Source: Massilia horti (GTDB taxonomy: Bacteria > Pseudomonadota > Gammaproteobacteria > Burkholderiales > Burkholderiaceae_D). From it: a stretch of DNA of 63,819 bases. Shown piece after piece: positions 24,335 to 33,511 of this stretch. Position 1 is the stretch's first letter. Each line of letters starts with the position of its first letter. The stretch lies in contig NZ_SPUM01000100.1 in NCBI RefSeq assembly GCF_004614195.1, forward strand, positions 1-63,819, read 5' to 3'. The notes beneath the pieces were generated by a model, which saw only the letters and a list, made by a program, of their open reading frames with translations, made no database searches and had not been told where the DNA came from. The translations under genes were made by a program, and so were the position numbers.

Positions 24335-26382
24335 CGGATCTCCTTTTCAAGAATGGGGGATGGCTCGTAGCCGGGAGCGCCGGGGAACAGGTCGCGCCGG
24401 ATGCCGGCCAGGGCGGCGACGGCTTCGCGCTGCGCGTGGCTGGCTTGGGCCGCGCACACAGAGCGCAAGGCGTTGTCCAGCGAGGCAAGCAGGCGCGCTT
24501 CGCCCGCCGGGTCTGGCATCGGCCTGGCTTCGAAATGCTGCGACAGGTGCTCGAGCAGCGGCCACAGCGACGATTCGCTGCGTCCGAGCTGGCCACGCAT
24601 GTCCTGCAGCTGCGCCATGTTCAGGCCGATGCGCAGGTCGACCAGCGCGTCGGCCGCTTTCAGGTCCTGCTGTGCGCCGGCCAGCGTCAGGCGCGGGGTG
24701 AGCAGCGCGATGCGGTCGACCATGCGCGCCGAGAATTCCGGCACCGAGGGCACTTTTTCGCCGCTGCCCAGCCGCGCCAGCTCGCTCCAGCCGGCCCTGA
24801 GCAGCCGCCGCGCAGTCCAGCTCGCGCCGAAGGTGCGGAACATGCGCGTGAATACGGCCGCCGCGATCAGGCCAGCGACCTGCGCCAGCGTGAAGTTGAG
24901 GAACGAGACCAGATCGGCGTTGTGGGTGTCGAGCATCGACAGCGTGCCGGCGAGCCCAAAGTACAGCGGCATCGCGATGCCGAACGTCGACGGCCGCGAC
25001 ATCAGCCAGCCGATCACCAGGAAGGCGGGCGCGCAGGCGAACATCAGCATCTCGAAGCTGTGCAGCGCGGGCAGGATCACCAACACGTACAGCGCCGACA
25101 GCGGGATCGAATAGATGATGTAGACCAGGAAGCTCTTGATGAACGGGACCGGGTTGTCCTGCGTCGCGAACAGGCAGCACATCACTGCGGCAAACATCGG
25201 CGCGGCCGCGCCGGCGGGCCAGCCGGTGAGGATCCAGAACGCGCAGCAGGCCAGGGTGGCGATGATCGCGGCCAGCGCCGAGATCAGCGCCTGGCCGTGG
25301 TCCAGGTGCAGCGCGCGCGGCGGCACGCCCGGCACGTGGCGCGCTTGCGGCGGCAGCTCGCCGTGCACGCCGGCGTCGATGTGGCCGCGCAGCGTCTGGG
25401 TCTCAATGCAGGTGTCGATCAGCGAACGCAGGCGCGCGGCCAGGTTCACCTCGACCAGCTCGCGCCAGCTCGAATCGCGCCCGACCTGCGGCGTGAGCGC
25501 GTCGATCTGTTTGCGCAGGGCGAGCTCGCGGCCCGGCTCGGCCTGGCCGCGGCGCGACCCGGTCCATTGCCTGATGTCGTTCAGCAGGGCGGTCCAGCGC
25601 GAGGAGGCGTCCAGCGCACCGAGCTGGCGCAGCGCGAGCAGTCGGTCTTCGACTGCCGACAGCAGCGGCACCATCGTTGCCAGGCGCTCCTGCAGCGCGT
25701 GGATCGCGTTCGCGGTCCAGCGCAGGTGCGAGGTGTCAAACGGAAGATGGCTCGCCATCAGGCGCAAATCGGTGATGTCGCCGGCCAGCTGGCGCCGGTC
25801 CTGCGGGGTGCGCGCGTCGCCGTCCGGCGCCAATGCGTCGGAGATCCAGTGCTGGGCGTCGCGCAGCGCCTTGTCCAGCCGCGCCAGCAGCACCGGGGCG
25901 AAACTTTGCGGCAGGACCAGGCTGTGCACCAGCGTCGCGCAGGTTATGCCGAGTGTGATCTCCTCGACCCGCGCCAGCGCGATGTCGAAGATCGATTCCG
26001 GACTGCCGACGGCGGGAAACGCGATCAGGCCCGCCGTGTACCCGGCCAGCATCAGGGTGTACGAGCGCGGGGTGCGGTCCAGCAGCGACACGTACAGGCA
26101 GCCGCCGATCCACAGGGCCAGCGCAAGCGACAGCAGTTCCGGCGCGTTGACCAGCTGCGGCACCAGCACGATCACCGCGATCGCGCCCAGCAGCGTACCG
26201 CCGGCGCGGTACACCGCTTTCGAGCGGGTGGGGCCGGCGAACGGCGCGGCCACGATATACGAGGTCATCATCGCCCAGAACGGGCGCGGCAGGCCAATGC
26301 GCATCGAGATGTACAGCGACAGCATCGCTGCGGCGAAGCACTTGATGGAAAAGAGCGCTTCGCCTGCGGTCGGCAGCTTCAC
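24331..26382 (-). CDS. FUSC-family aromatic acid exporter permease (AaeB-like)
   Basis: A 683-residue inner-membrane protein with two sets of about five to six transmembrane helices, separated by a cytoplasmic domain of about 180 residues. The N-terminal FUSC block is RPFWAMMTSYIVAAPFAGPT with GTLLGAIAVIVLVPQL. The second half repeats it (GQALISALAAIIATLACCAF, FWILTGWPAGAAAPMFAAVM). AaeB exports hydroxylated aromatic acids as a relief valve. The gene overlaps the MarR stop by four bases, tying pump expression to that regulator. Confidence 0.92.
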   Translation of the reverse strand: MKLPTAGEALFSIKCFAAAMLSLYISMRIGLPRPFWAMMTSYIVAAPFAGPTRSKAVYRAGGTLLGAIAVIVLVPQLVNAPELLSLALALWIGGCLYVSLLDRTPRSYTLMLAGYTAGLIAFPAVGSPESIFDIALARVEEITLGITCATLVHSLVLPQSFAPVLLARLDKALRDAQHWISDALAPDGDARTPQDRRQLAGDITDLRLMASHLPFDTSHLRWTANAIHALQERLATMVPLLSAVEDRLLALRQLGALDASSRWTALLNDIRQWTGSRRGQAEPGRELALRKQIDALTPQVGRDSSWRELVEVNLAARLRSLIDTCIETQTLRGHIDAGVHGELPPQARHVPGVPPRALHLDHGQALISALAAIIATLACCAFWILTGWPAGAAAPMFAAVMCCLFATQDNPVPFIKSFLVYIIYSIPLSALYVLVILPALHSFEMLMFACAPAFLVIGWLMSRPSTFGIAMPLYFGLAGTLSMLDTHNADLVSFLNFTLAQVAGLIAAAVFTRMFRTFGASWTARRLLRAGWSELARLGSGEKVPSVPEFSARMVDRIALLTPRLTLAGAQQDLKAADALVDLRIGLNMAQLQDMRGQLGRSESSLWPLLEHLSQHFEARPMPDPAGEARLLASLDNALRSVCAAQASHAQREAVAALAGIRRDLFPGAPGYEPSPILEKEIR

Positions 26383-26849
26383 GCTGGCTTGCGTCCGGCG
26401 GAGGGATCGGCGGGCTTGGCCAGCAGCGCGTTCAGGCCACTGAGCACGCTCAGCGTGGCCTCGACGTCGGCCGTGGCGAAGCCTTCGAACAGCTTGCGGC
26501 GAAACGGGATCAGGGCTTGTTCCATCAGCTCGGCGGTCTTCTTGCCTTCCCCGGTCAGCTCGAGAATCTTGGCGCGGCGGTCCTGCGGGTCTTCGCGCCG
26601 TTCGAGCAGGCCCGCTTCGATCAGGTGGTCCACCACCCGCACCAGCGACGATGCCTCCAGGCCGAGCGCATCGGCCAGCACGCCGGGCCGCACGCCGTTG
26701 CCGAGCCGGCCGATGATCAGCACGGGCAGGCCGGTTGCCTGGGAAAGACCGTAGTCGGCGGCGACCTTGTCCACTGCCGCCTTGTAGCTGCGGGAGGCGA
26801 GCGCCAGCGTCGCCGTCAGGTTCATGAGGGTGTGATCGAGGGAATCCAT
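26379..26849 (-). CDS. MarR-family transcriptional regulator
   Basis: A 156-residue MarR regulator with the winged HTH RPGVLADALGLEASSLVRVV and the wing ERREDPQDRRAKILELTGEG. It is first in the operon with the FUSC permease, DUF1656, adaptor and outer-membrane genes, the usual set-up for a phenolic-acid-responsive autorepressor. No Shine-Dalgarno is seen before ATG 26849; the ATG at residue 9 is an alternative. Confidence 0.9.
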   Translation of the reverse strand: MDSLDHTLMNLTATLALASRSYKAAVDKVAADYGLSQATGLPVLIIGRLGNGVRPGVLADALGLEASSLVRVVDHLIEAGLLERREDPQDRRAKILELTGEGKKTAELMEQALIPFRRKLFEGFATADVEATLSVLSGLNALLAKPADPSAGRKPA

Positions 26850-26865
26850 GAGGAGGGTGTAAATA

Positions 26866-26898
26866 TACTTCGCGAACGAAAGTTTAGCATACGAAGTA
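26866..26898. promoter_or_regulatory. Palindromic MarR operator candidate
   Basis: TACTTCG (26866-26872) and CGAAGTA (26892-26898) form a perfect inverted repeat. Inside it, ACTTCGCGAACGAAAGT (26867-26883) is itself a near-palindrome. It lies 17-49 bases upstream of the marR start, in an AT-rich patch that must contain the operon promoter, so autoregulation is likely. Confidence 0.6.
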
Positions 26899-26982
26899 AT
26901 TTCTTGCTGTGAAGCCCAATCCGCCTTGAGGGAAGAAGGGGCGTTCCGGCTGCAAATGCAGCGCCCGGGTGGCGATGAAAAA

Positions 26983-27168
26983 GGCTATGTCATCGCTAAG
27001 TGTGGGCTCACGCACGACGTAGGGTGCGCACCAGTGCGCACGCGGTACGGTTGAATGCCGTTGGCTCCGGTACGCACACTCCCGCGTGCGCACTGGTGCG
27101 CACCCTACGCCTTTGGTAAACAGCAGCTCGGCTGCCAGCTCGGTTCCACACTTAGCGGTAACATAGCC
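26983..27168. mobile_element. MITE-like BIME with 23-bp terminal inverted repeats and REP core
   Basis: A 186-bp unit without a gene. GGCTATGTCATCGCTAAGTG starts the left end (26983-27005); the right end (27146-27168) is its reverse complement with two mismatches. Inside, a 28-bp perfect inverted repeat (27018-27045 with 27082-27109) begins CGTAGGGTGCGCACCAGTGC, the REP core found across the window. It lies between the marR promoter and the terminator of the chemoreceptor gene. The structure suggests a non-autonomous element mobilised in trans. Confidence 0.75.
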
Positions 27169-27170
27169 TA

Positions 27171-27203
27171 AAAAAAATGCCCCGGCTTTTTGGGCCGGGG
27201 CAT
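27171..27203 (-). terminator. Intrinsic terminator of the chemoreceptor gene
   Basis: ATGCCCCGGC (27177-27186) pairs with GCCGGGGCAT (27194-27203), with A-rich sequence at 27171-27177 giving the T-run on the minus strand. It lies 45 bases after the chemoreceptor stop. Confidence 0.88.
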
Positions 27204-27247
27204 CGTGATGATGGGAGCGCGTTAGCGTTGCCGCAACGGCGCGCGCA

Positions 27248-28945
27248 TCAAAATTCCTGCCAGTCGTCGGTCGTGGCCGGCTCCTTGCGTGGCACCGGCT
27301 TGGCGTGCTGCGCCTGTTTTGCCCGGGGCGCGTGCACCGGCAGCGCCGCCCGCGCGGGAACGGCGTGCGTGGCCTGGGCAACCGGCGCTGCCGCCACACT
27401 CGCGTCCAGCCGGAACACGCTGACCGCCGCGGCCAGCGTTGTCGCCTGGTCCTGCATCGCCTGCGCTGCGGCGGCCGACTCTTCCACCAGCGCGGCATTC
27501 TGCTGGGTGACATCATCCATCTGTGTGATCGCCTGGCTGATCTGTTCAATGCCGGCGGTCTGCTCCTGGCTGGCGGCCGAGATCTCGCTCATGATGTCGG
27601 TCACGCGCCTGACGCTGTCGACGATCGCGCTCATCGTCGTGCCGGCTTCGCTGACCAGCTTGCTGCCGCTCTCCACCTTTGCGGTCGAATTATCGATCAG
27701 GGTCTTGATTTCCTTGGCCGCAGCGGCGGAGCGCTGGGCCAGGTTGCGCACCTCACTGGCCACGACCGCAAAGCCGCGCCCCTGTTCGCCGGCGCGGGCC
27801 GCCTCGACCGCAGCATTCAATGCAAGGATGTTGGTCTGAAATGCAATCCCGTCGATGACGCCGATGATGTCGGTGATCTTGCCCGACGCGTTATTGATCT
27901 CGACCATCGTGGTGACCACCTGGTCGATCACCTGGCCGCCCTTGGCCGCCACGTTCGAGGCCGACATGGCCAGGGTATTGGCCTGGCGCGCATTGTCCGC
28001 GTTCTGCTTAACGGTCGAGGACAGCTCTTCGATCGAGGAAGCGGTTTCCTCCAGTGAGCTGGCCTGCTGTTCGGTCCGCGCGGACAAGTCTTGGCTACCG
28101 GCCGCCATTTGGCCCGACGCGGTCGCGATCGCATCGGTACCGGTGCGCACCGTGCTCACCGTGCGCGCCAGGCTTTGGTTCATGGTCTCGAGCGCCTCGA
28201 GCAGTTGGCCCATTTCGTCACGGGTGTGCACTTCGATGCGGCTGGTCAGGTCACCCTTGGCCACGGTATTGGCAACATCGAGCGCCGTGCGGACCGGGCC
28301 GGTAATTGACCGAGTGATCCAGACGGAGACCGAGGCCGCAAAGGCCAGTATCGCCAGGCCCAGCCCGAACATCAGGTTGCGCGTGCTCGTAAAGGTCTCG
28401 GCGGCAGTGGCGGCCGCCTGCTCGGCCAGTTCGGTTTGGACGCCAATTTGCTCGTTAACCGCCCCTTGGAGGGCGGCCAGCTGCGGGCGCAGTTGTTTGG
28501 CCAGGTAGGTTTCCGCGCCGGCCTTGTCACCGGAATCGATCATACGCACCAGTTGATCGATCCCTTGCAGGTAGACGTCGTTGTAGCGCTTCACCTCCTC
28601 CAGTATTTGCCTGCCCTTGGCCGATTGGAGCGTCCTGTCCAGATTGTCTAGGAGCTCTTTCGCGGCTCGGTGCGAGGACGCAATCATTTCCCGTTGCGCC
28701 TGCTTGTCCGCAGCGTCGTCGGTCAGCATGATGTTGCGTACCGCGATCGCCACTTTGTTAATTTCATGCAACAACTTGTTGCTCGTTTCGATTCTCGGCA
28801 TGCGATTGTGGGCAATCTCTTGTGTGCCCTGATCGATGCGTCCCAGCATGGTGATGGCCAATCCGACAATTAACATGAGCAACGCGCAAATGATGCCGAA
28901 TCCTAGCGCCAGTCGGTTGCCGATCCTTAAATTTGCAAGCCACAT
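27248..28945 (-). CDS. Methyl-accepting chemotaxis protein
   Basis: A 565-residue inner-membrane chemoreceptor. Transmembrane helix 1 is at about 12-35 and helix 2 near 190-212; between them is a four-helix-bundle ligand domain ([20 protein letters not shown], then [15 protein letters not shown]). HAMP follows ([20 protein letters not shown]), then the signalling domain with the conserved tip [20 protein letters not shown]. The C-terminus is Ala/Pro-rich and ends DDWQEF, a xWxxF-type pentapeptide that tethers CheR/CheB. ATG 28945 has AAGGA upstream. It is next to the pectinase operon on the same strand, but each has its own terminator. Confidence 0.95.
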   Translation of the reverse strand: MWLANLRIGNRLALGFGIICALLMLIVGLAITMLGRIDQGTQEIAHNRMPRIETSNKLLHEINKVAIAVRNIMLTDDAADKQAQREMIASSHRAAKELLDNLDRTLQSAKGRQILEEVKRYNDVYLQGIDQLVRMIDSGDKAGAETYLAKQLRPQLAALQGAVNEQIGVQTELAEQAAATAAETFTSTRNLMFGLGLAILAFAASVSVWITRSITGPVRTALDVANTVAKGDLTSRIEVHTRDEMGQLLEALETMNQSLARTVSTVRTGTDAIATASGQMAAGSQDLSARTEQQASSLEETASSIEELSSTVKQNADNARQANTLAMSASNVAAKGGQVIDQVVTTMVEINNASGKITDIIGVIDGIAFQTNILALNAAVEAARAGEQGRGFAVVASEVRNLAQRSAAAAKEIKTLIDNSTAKVESGSKLVSEAGTTMSAIVDSVRRVTDIMSEISAASQEQTAGIEQISQAITQMDDVTQQNAALVEESAAAAQAMQDQATTLAAAVSVFRLDASVAAAPVAQATHAVPARAALPVHAPRAKQAQHAKPVPRKEPATTDDWQEF

Positions 28946-29103
28946 CGTCCTTCTTCTCCTATTTTCCAGAAGTTGCAATTTTGGAACGGATATTTACGAA
29001 AACAAATATCATACGACTAAGCTGGGAACGAGTCGACGGCCGGAGGGTTAAATGTTCCTAAAAGCAACACTTATTGAATGATCCCTCTAATTCGGCAAAA
29101 AAA

Positions 29104-29295
29104 CGCTATGTCACCGCTAAATGTGGGTTTCGTAGGGTGGGCGGGGTGAAGTTGGCCAGTGGCCGACGTTACGAACGCCCACGATGGAACCAGTCGGGAT
29201 ATGGCATGCCATCGCTGAACGCGTGGGCTTTCGGCCGGCCACTGGCCAGCCTCACCCTGCCTACCCTACGCCCCCCACAGGTAACGGTGACAGCG
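29104..29295. repeat. Second terminal-inverted-repeat element with a different palindromic core
   Basis: The left end CGCTATGTCACCGCTAAATG and the right end (29274-29295, CCCACAGG then TAACGGTGACAGCG) are degenerate inverted copies of each other and related to the ends of 26983-27168. The core arms start at 29131 (CGTAGGGTGGGCGGGGTGA) and end at 29270 (CCTGCCTACCCTACG) and contain TGGCCAGTGGCC in both arms. No gene is present between 28946 and 29355. Confidence 0.6.
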
Positions 29296-29297
29296 CC

Positions 29298-29333
29298 AAA
29301 AAAAACGCCCCGGCCATTGGCACGGCCGGGGCG
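29298..29333 (-). terminator. Intrinsic terminator of the pectinase operon
   Basis: CGCCCCGGCC (29306-29315) pairs with GGCCGGGGCG (29324-29333); eight A at 29298-29305 give the minus-strand T-run. It lies 23 bases after the pectinase stop. Confidence 0.88.
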
Positions 29334-29355
29334 CTAGGTAGCTGCGTTGATCCGG

Positions 29356-32300
29356 TCAGGGCTGCGGATTCCAGCCCGCGCCGCTGCCATAGGCCGCGAA
29401 CACCTTGGCGCGCGTCGTAAAGCGGTTCGCTGCCTCGTCGTCCGACAGCGTGTAGCCGCCCACGCGTGCCGCCAGGTTCAGCGGCGCACCCAGCAGGTCG
29501 GTGCTGCCATACTCGCGCCAGCCCGCGTCCGCGGTCGGCACGGTGGGATTCGGCGCGGGCTGGCCGTTCACGCCCAGCCCGGCCCAGCCGGCGGGCGCCA
29601 CATGCGCATCCATCTTGCAGTTGATGAAGGCAATGTTGTCCCAGCTCGTCCCGCCGCCCTGGCTGCGGGCAAGGTAAGTGGCTCCAACGGGGACGTCGCC
29701 ATGCAGCGGGCCCGGTCCCTGGCCATGGGTCAGCGTGCTGTTGAGGAACACGTAGCCGATGTCGTTTGCCGCCGGCACGCGCGCTTGCAGCACATAGCCG
29801 CCGTTGTTGGCGTTGGCGCTGTCGCCCACAGAGCGGATTTCGCTCTCCTCAAACAGCGCGGCATGGCTGCCGCCCCAGATGAAGTCCACATTGCCCGCCA
29901 CCAGGGTGCGGTAGAACCACGACCACCCCTTCAGGTTCAGCGTGTCCTGCTCGCTGTAGAAGTTGGCGTTCTTTGCGATCAGGCGTCCCTCGCTGTTGAA
30001 GTAGATCGTCTCCGCCTGTGCCGAGATGGACGACGAGCGGATCGTCGCGTTCTTCAGCGTCAGCGTATCGAGGGTCAGCATGTCGGACGACTCCACCAGC
30101 ATGACTGCGCGCCCGCCGTTGCTCGAACCGGGCGCGGAACTGGACTGGCTGCCGCCGGTGCCCGGATTCAGCCTGTCATAGTTGATGTACTGGATCACGA
30201 CGCCGTCGCGGCTCTCGCCCTTGATCGTCACGTTGTCCTTGCCGTTGAGGAACAGCAGCTCCTCGTAGGTGCCGTTGCGCACGTTGATCGTCACCGGCGC
30301 GCTCTTCGCGAATTTCTGCATCGCATAGTTCAGCGCGCCTTGCACCGTGCGGAAATCGGCCGGACCATCGTCGGCGACCGTGACACTGTTACTGCCCGGA
30401 GCGCTCGCCCGCGTGGTGAAGGTCCAGCCGGCCAGCTTGCCGATGCCTCTGAACGGCGTGCTGCCCAGCGTTGCGCCAGTAAACACCCCGTCGGCAATCC
30501 CGACATAGTACTCGGTGCCATAGGCCAGCTTGTTACTGTGCAGCTTGATCGTTACCGTGTTGCCATTGATCTTGATCGGCGTCGTGTTGACCTTGCGGAC
30601 CAGCGCCTGGCCTGGGTAGCCGATCGCATCCGTCTCGCCGCTGGTGCGGATCACGTCGACCAGCGCATCGTCCGACTTGCGGAAGATGCGGATGGTGCCG
30701 CCGGTGCCAAGCTGCGGCTGCTGGTCGAACACCAGCTTGAGCGACGCGTCCACGTTGACCGCCGTGTCTAGTGGCGCGGGGAAGGCAGCGCCTGGCAGTG
30801 CCGAATAGATCACGGTCGGCTGCGTGAAGCCAGACTGGATGGTGGCCGCGATCGCGCGGGTAACACTCGGCTCCGAACCGCTGGCAAACACGATGTTGGC
30901 CGTACCCGCGGCAAGTGGCGTGAGCGTGACATATTTGCCGCTGGTGCTCACGCTGACCACCGACGGGTTGCTCGAAGTGACGGTAAAGCTGTCCGGCTTG
31001 CCGTCGCTCGCCACCGCGGTGACGGTGATTTGCGCCGGCGTGTCGCCCGCTTCCGCAGAGTACGTGGTGTTGGCCGGATCGAGTGTGAGCTGGACCGGCT
31101 TGAGGTTCGGGTCGCCAACGCGAATGTCGTCGATCTGGAACGACTTGTTGGCGGTGTACAGGCCGATCAGGCCGCGCTGGGTAAACGACGTGTCGGTGGT
31201 CGAACCAATGCTCTTGCCGTCGAGGTAGACCGTGAGCGTGCTGCCGATCATTTCGAAACGCACGGTGTAGAACTGCGCATCCATGTCGATCGGGACCTTC
31301 ACCTGCTTGGGACGGCTCAGCGTACCGTTTTGCATCTTGGCGATTTCAACCTGGGTGCTGGTGTTGGCGCTCTGCACGTTCAGGCCCGCGCCATACCAGT
31401 TGTTGGCGTCGACGTAGCGGGTGACGAGGTAAAGCAGCTTGTTGCTGGTGGTGCTGTTCGTCATCGGACGGATGCGCGCCTCCACGAAATAGTCGCCCGA
31501 CGGCACGCCCGCGAATGCATCCGGCTTGACCAGCGCGAGAACGCCACCGGTGCTGGCCGCGGCATATTGCAGCACCTTGTTGGCGCTGCCCGCCACCTCC
31601 GCGACCACACTGAACTTGCCGTTCGGCCCGCTGACAGGCAACAGGTTCCACTTGTTGCTGGTGCCATCCTGAAAGTCGTCACAGAAGTACAGGCCGCTGG
31701 GCGGGCAGGTCAGGTTCACGGTATCGACCGTCACGCTGCCGGTACCGGTGACCGCCGTCGTCAGCTTGCCGCCGCCGGCCTGGGCCAGTGCATTGGCCTT
31801 GACCAGAGCGATTGGGCGCACGCTGTAGGCGTAGGGAACAGTCCAGGTCACGTCGCTGGACACTGGGCAGGCGCCGAGCGGGGCGCCGTTGAGCACCGAG
31901 CCGGTATCCTTGTACGCACCGGGGGCGCCGCTGGCCATGTCTGTCACCACGCTCTTGCAGCCTTGCGCGCCGGCCACCTCGAACACGTTATTGTTCGAAA
32001 TGATCTTTGCCGCCGTGCCGACGCCCACGCTATAGCTGTGCTTGTAGATCTCGGCCGACTTGCTCCCAACATAGTAGTTGTTAAACAGGTGCACCTGGCC
32101 AAAGCGCACGCGCGGAGCGCGTTGTGTGATGTCGCGGAACACGTTGTTGCTAAACGTGACGCGCAGCTTGCCTTCGTCGGCGGTTGTCGTATCGCTGGAC
32201 CCGATCAGGTTGTTCTTGTCGTGCTCGCCGAACACGTTGTAGGACACCGTCACGTAATCCGACGCATTGGAAATGTCGACCGAGCCGTCATGGCACTGTT

Positions 32301-32907
32301 TTTTCTTGCCATTTTCGATCGGCAGAAAGTTGTCGGTGATCGGCGCGTCCGTGAACGAATTGTGGTCGATCCAGATGTGGTGCGAGCCCGAAATGGTGAT
32401 CGAGTCGTACTGCGAGTTCCAGTTGCCGGTGCTGCCGTCGTTCGGATCCCAGATCGGTTCCACGTCGCACGGATTCACGAAGTTCAGGTTGCGAATAATG
32501 ATCTGCGACACGTTCGTCAACAGGATGGAACCGTTCACGATGCCGGAGTTGGCGCCGTCGCCGATCAGCGTGGTATTGCTCTTTAAGCGGATCATGCCGC
32601 GCGCGGCCATGTCGGCCGTGCTGGTGTACGGCGTGCCTTCGGTCATGTCGATCGTGCCCACCAGCTTGATGATCTTCGGCAGTGTGCCGCCATTGGTGAT
32701 CGCCGCCAGCAATTGCGCGCGGTTAGTGACTGTGTAAATCTGGTCGGTGGTAGCGGCCGAGCCGCCGGCCGTGCCGCCAGCCTGGCTGGCCCAGCCGTCC
32801 GACGGGGCCGGCTGCTGGGCCGGGTCCACCGCGGCGCTGGCGGCGTGGCCGAACACGCTGGCGAGCAGAAAAGCCGCGCATAGCGATTTGAAACCGAATC
32901 TTTTCAT
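29356..32907 (-). CDS. Secreted pectate lyase (PL1) - pectin methylesterase (CE8) fusion
   Basis: An 1183-residue multidomain pectinase. After a signal peptide (ending HAASA/AVDP near 25) come: a PL1 pectate lyase of about 50-400 (HHIWIDHNSFTDAP, CHDGSVDISNASDYVTVSYN, TQRAPRVRFGQVHLFNNYY); a LamG-like beta-sandwich of about 420-590 (LYFCDDFQDGTSNKWNLL); a Big-type Ig domain of about 600-690; an SbsA-like Ig domain of about 700-810; and a CE8 pectinesterase to the end (PADFRTVQGALNYAMQKF, QAETIYFNSEGRLIAKNANF, GNVDFIWGGSHAALFEES). CE8 removes methyl esters, creating the polygalacturonate that PL1 cleaves, so both steps sit in one chain. ATG 32907 has GGAGAA upstream. It follows a PEP-CTERM gene by 16 bases. 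Confidence 0.92.
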   Translation of the reverse strand: MKRFGFKSLCAAFLLASVFGHAASAAVDPAQQPAPSDGWASQAGGTAGGSAATTDQIYTVTNRAQLLAAITNGGTLPKIIKLVGTIDMTEGTPYTSTADMAARGMIRLKSNTTLIGDGANSGIVNGSILLTNVSQIIIRNLNFVNPCDVEPIWDPNDGSTGNWNSQYDSITISGSHHIWIDHNSFTDAPITDNFLPIENGKKKQCHDGSVDISNASDYVTVSYNVFGEHDKNNLIGSSDTTTADEGKLRVTFSNNVFRDITQRAPRVRFGQVHLFNNYYVGSKSAEIYKHSYSVGVGTAAKIISNNNVFEVAGAQGCKSVVTDMASGAPGAYKDTGSVLNGAPLGACPVSSDVTWTVPYAYSVRPIALVKANALAQAGGGKLTTAVTGTGSVTVDTVNLTCPPSGLYFCDDFQDGTSNKWNLLPVSGPNGKFSVVAEVAGSANKVLQYAAASTGGVLALVKPDAFAGVPSGDYFVEARIRPMTNSTTSNKLLYLVTRYVDANNWYGAGLNVQSANTSTQVEIAKMQNGTLSRPKQVKVPIDMDAQFYTVRFEMIGSTLTVYLDGKSIGSTTDTSFTQRGLIGLYTANKSFQIDDIRVGDPNLKPVQLTLDPANTTYSAEAGDTPAQITVTAVASDGKPDSFTVTSSNPSVVSVSTSGKYVTLTPLAAGTANIVFASGSEPSVTRAIAATIQSGFTQPTVIYSALPGAAFPAPLDTAVNVDASLKLVFDQQPQLGTGGTIRIFRKSDDALVDVIRTSGETDAIGYPGQALVRKVNTTPIKINGNTVTIKLHSNKLAYGTEYYVGIADGVFTGATLGSTPFRGIGKLAGWTFTTRASAPGSNSVTVADDGPADFRTVQGALNYAMQKFAKSAPVTINVRNGTYEELLFLNGKDNVTIKGESRDGVVIQYINYDRLNPGTGGSQSSSAPGSSNGGRAVMLVESSDMLTLDTLTLKNATIRSSSISAQAETIYFNSEGRLIAKNANFYSEQDTLNLKGWSWFYRTLVAGNVDFIWGGSHAALFEESEIRSVGDSANANNGGYVLQARVPAANDIGYVFLNSTLTHGQGPGPLHGDVPVGATYLARSQGGGTSWDNIAFINCKMDAHVAPAGWAGLGVNGQPAPNPTVPTADAGWREYGSTDLLGAPLNLAARVGGYTLSDDEAANRFTTRAKVFAAYGSGAGWNPQP

Positions 32908-32923
32908 GGGTTTCTCCTCGCAT

Positions 32924-33511
32924 TTAGCCGCGGCGAGTGCGCTGGCGCCTGCTGGCGGCCACGCCCGCCACACCGGCGAGCACCAGTGCAATGCTGCCGG
33001 GCTCCGGAATTGACGTTGGCGCCGAAGTGCTGATCCGAGCGCTGAAGGTGACGTAATCGCCGCGCCAAGTCACGTTGGAAAGATCGAGCCCGATCGCATG
33101 GCTATTTATCAGCGACAGCGCCGGCATGCCGCCGATGGCGTTCCTGTCGGCCAAGGTGAAGCTGGTGATGGCCTGCGACAGGCTGCTGCCGAAGTCGAAC
33201 ACTATGCTGTACGAGCCAAAGGGTATCGTGTCGTTGTTGTAGACCGTCAGCATCCCGTCCTCGGCGAAATCGAAGCCGAACAGGAAGTCGCTGGTGAGAA
33301 ATTCCACCGAGATATCCGACGGATCGAGTCCGGTGATGTTGCTGCCGGGCCCGCCGCTGTAGCCGCTGTCGAAGCCAAGCATGCCGGCGGCCGAACCGTT
33401 ATAGGTCGCCGTGATCTTCGCACCCTGCAGCGGAAGCGGCGTTGCCTTTGCAGGGGAAGCGGCAAGTACCGCAGCTAAAACCAATGTCTCCAGAATAATT
33501 GTCTTTTTCAT
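32924..33511 (-). CDS. PEP-CTERM sorting-domain protein
   Basis: A 195-residue exported protein. The signal peptide ends near PAKATP (about 23) and the C-terminal sorting signal is SIPEPGSIALVLAGVAGVAA followed by SRRQRTRRG: PEP motif, hydrophobic helix and basic tail, as recognised by the EpsH/XrtA exosortase. The middle resembles secreted beta-rich proteins of this class and has no catalytic motif I recognise. It is cotranscribed with the pectinase (16-bp gap), so it may be a matrix-associated or substrate-binding partner. Exosortase is not encoded in the window. Confidence 0.88.
   Translation of the reverse strand: MKKTIILETLVLAAVLAASPAKATPLPLQGAKITATYNGSAAGMLGFDSGYSGGPGSNITGLDPSDISVEFLTSDFLFGFDFAEDGMLTVYNNDTIPFGSYSIVFDFGSSLSQAITSFTLADRNAIGGMPALSLINSHAIGLDLSNVTWRGDYVTFSARISTSAPTSIPEPGSIALVLAGVAGVAASRRQRTRRG

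Noticed and set aside
24436..26754. 772-residue open frame opposite the FUSC permease
   Set aside because: Antisense shadow, Arg/Gln/His-rich, crossing the permease and marR genes.
26884..27549. 221-residue minus-strand frame over the 27-kb element
   Set aside because: It runs through the terminal-repeat element and a terminator hairpin and into the chemoreceptor gene in another frame; no coding features.
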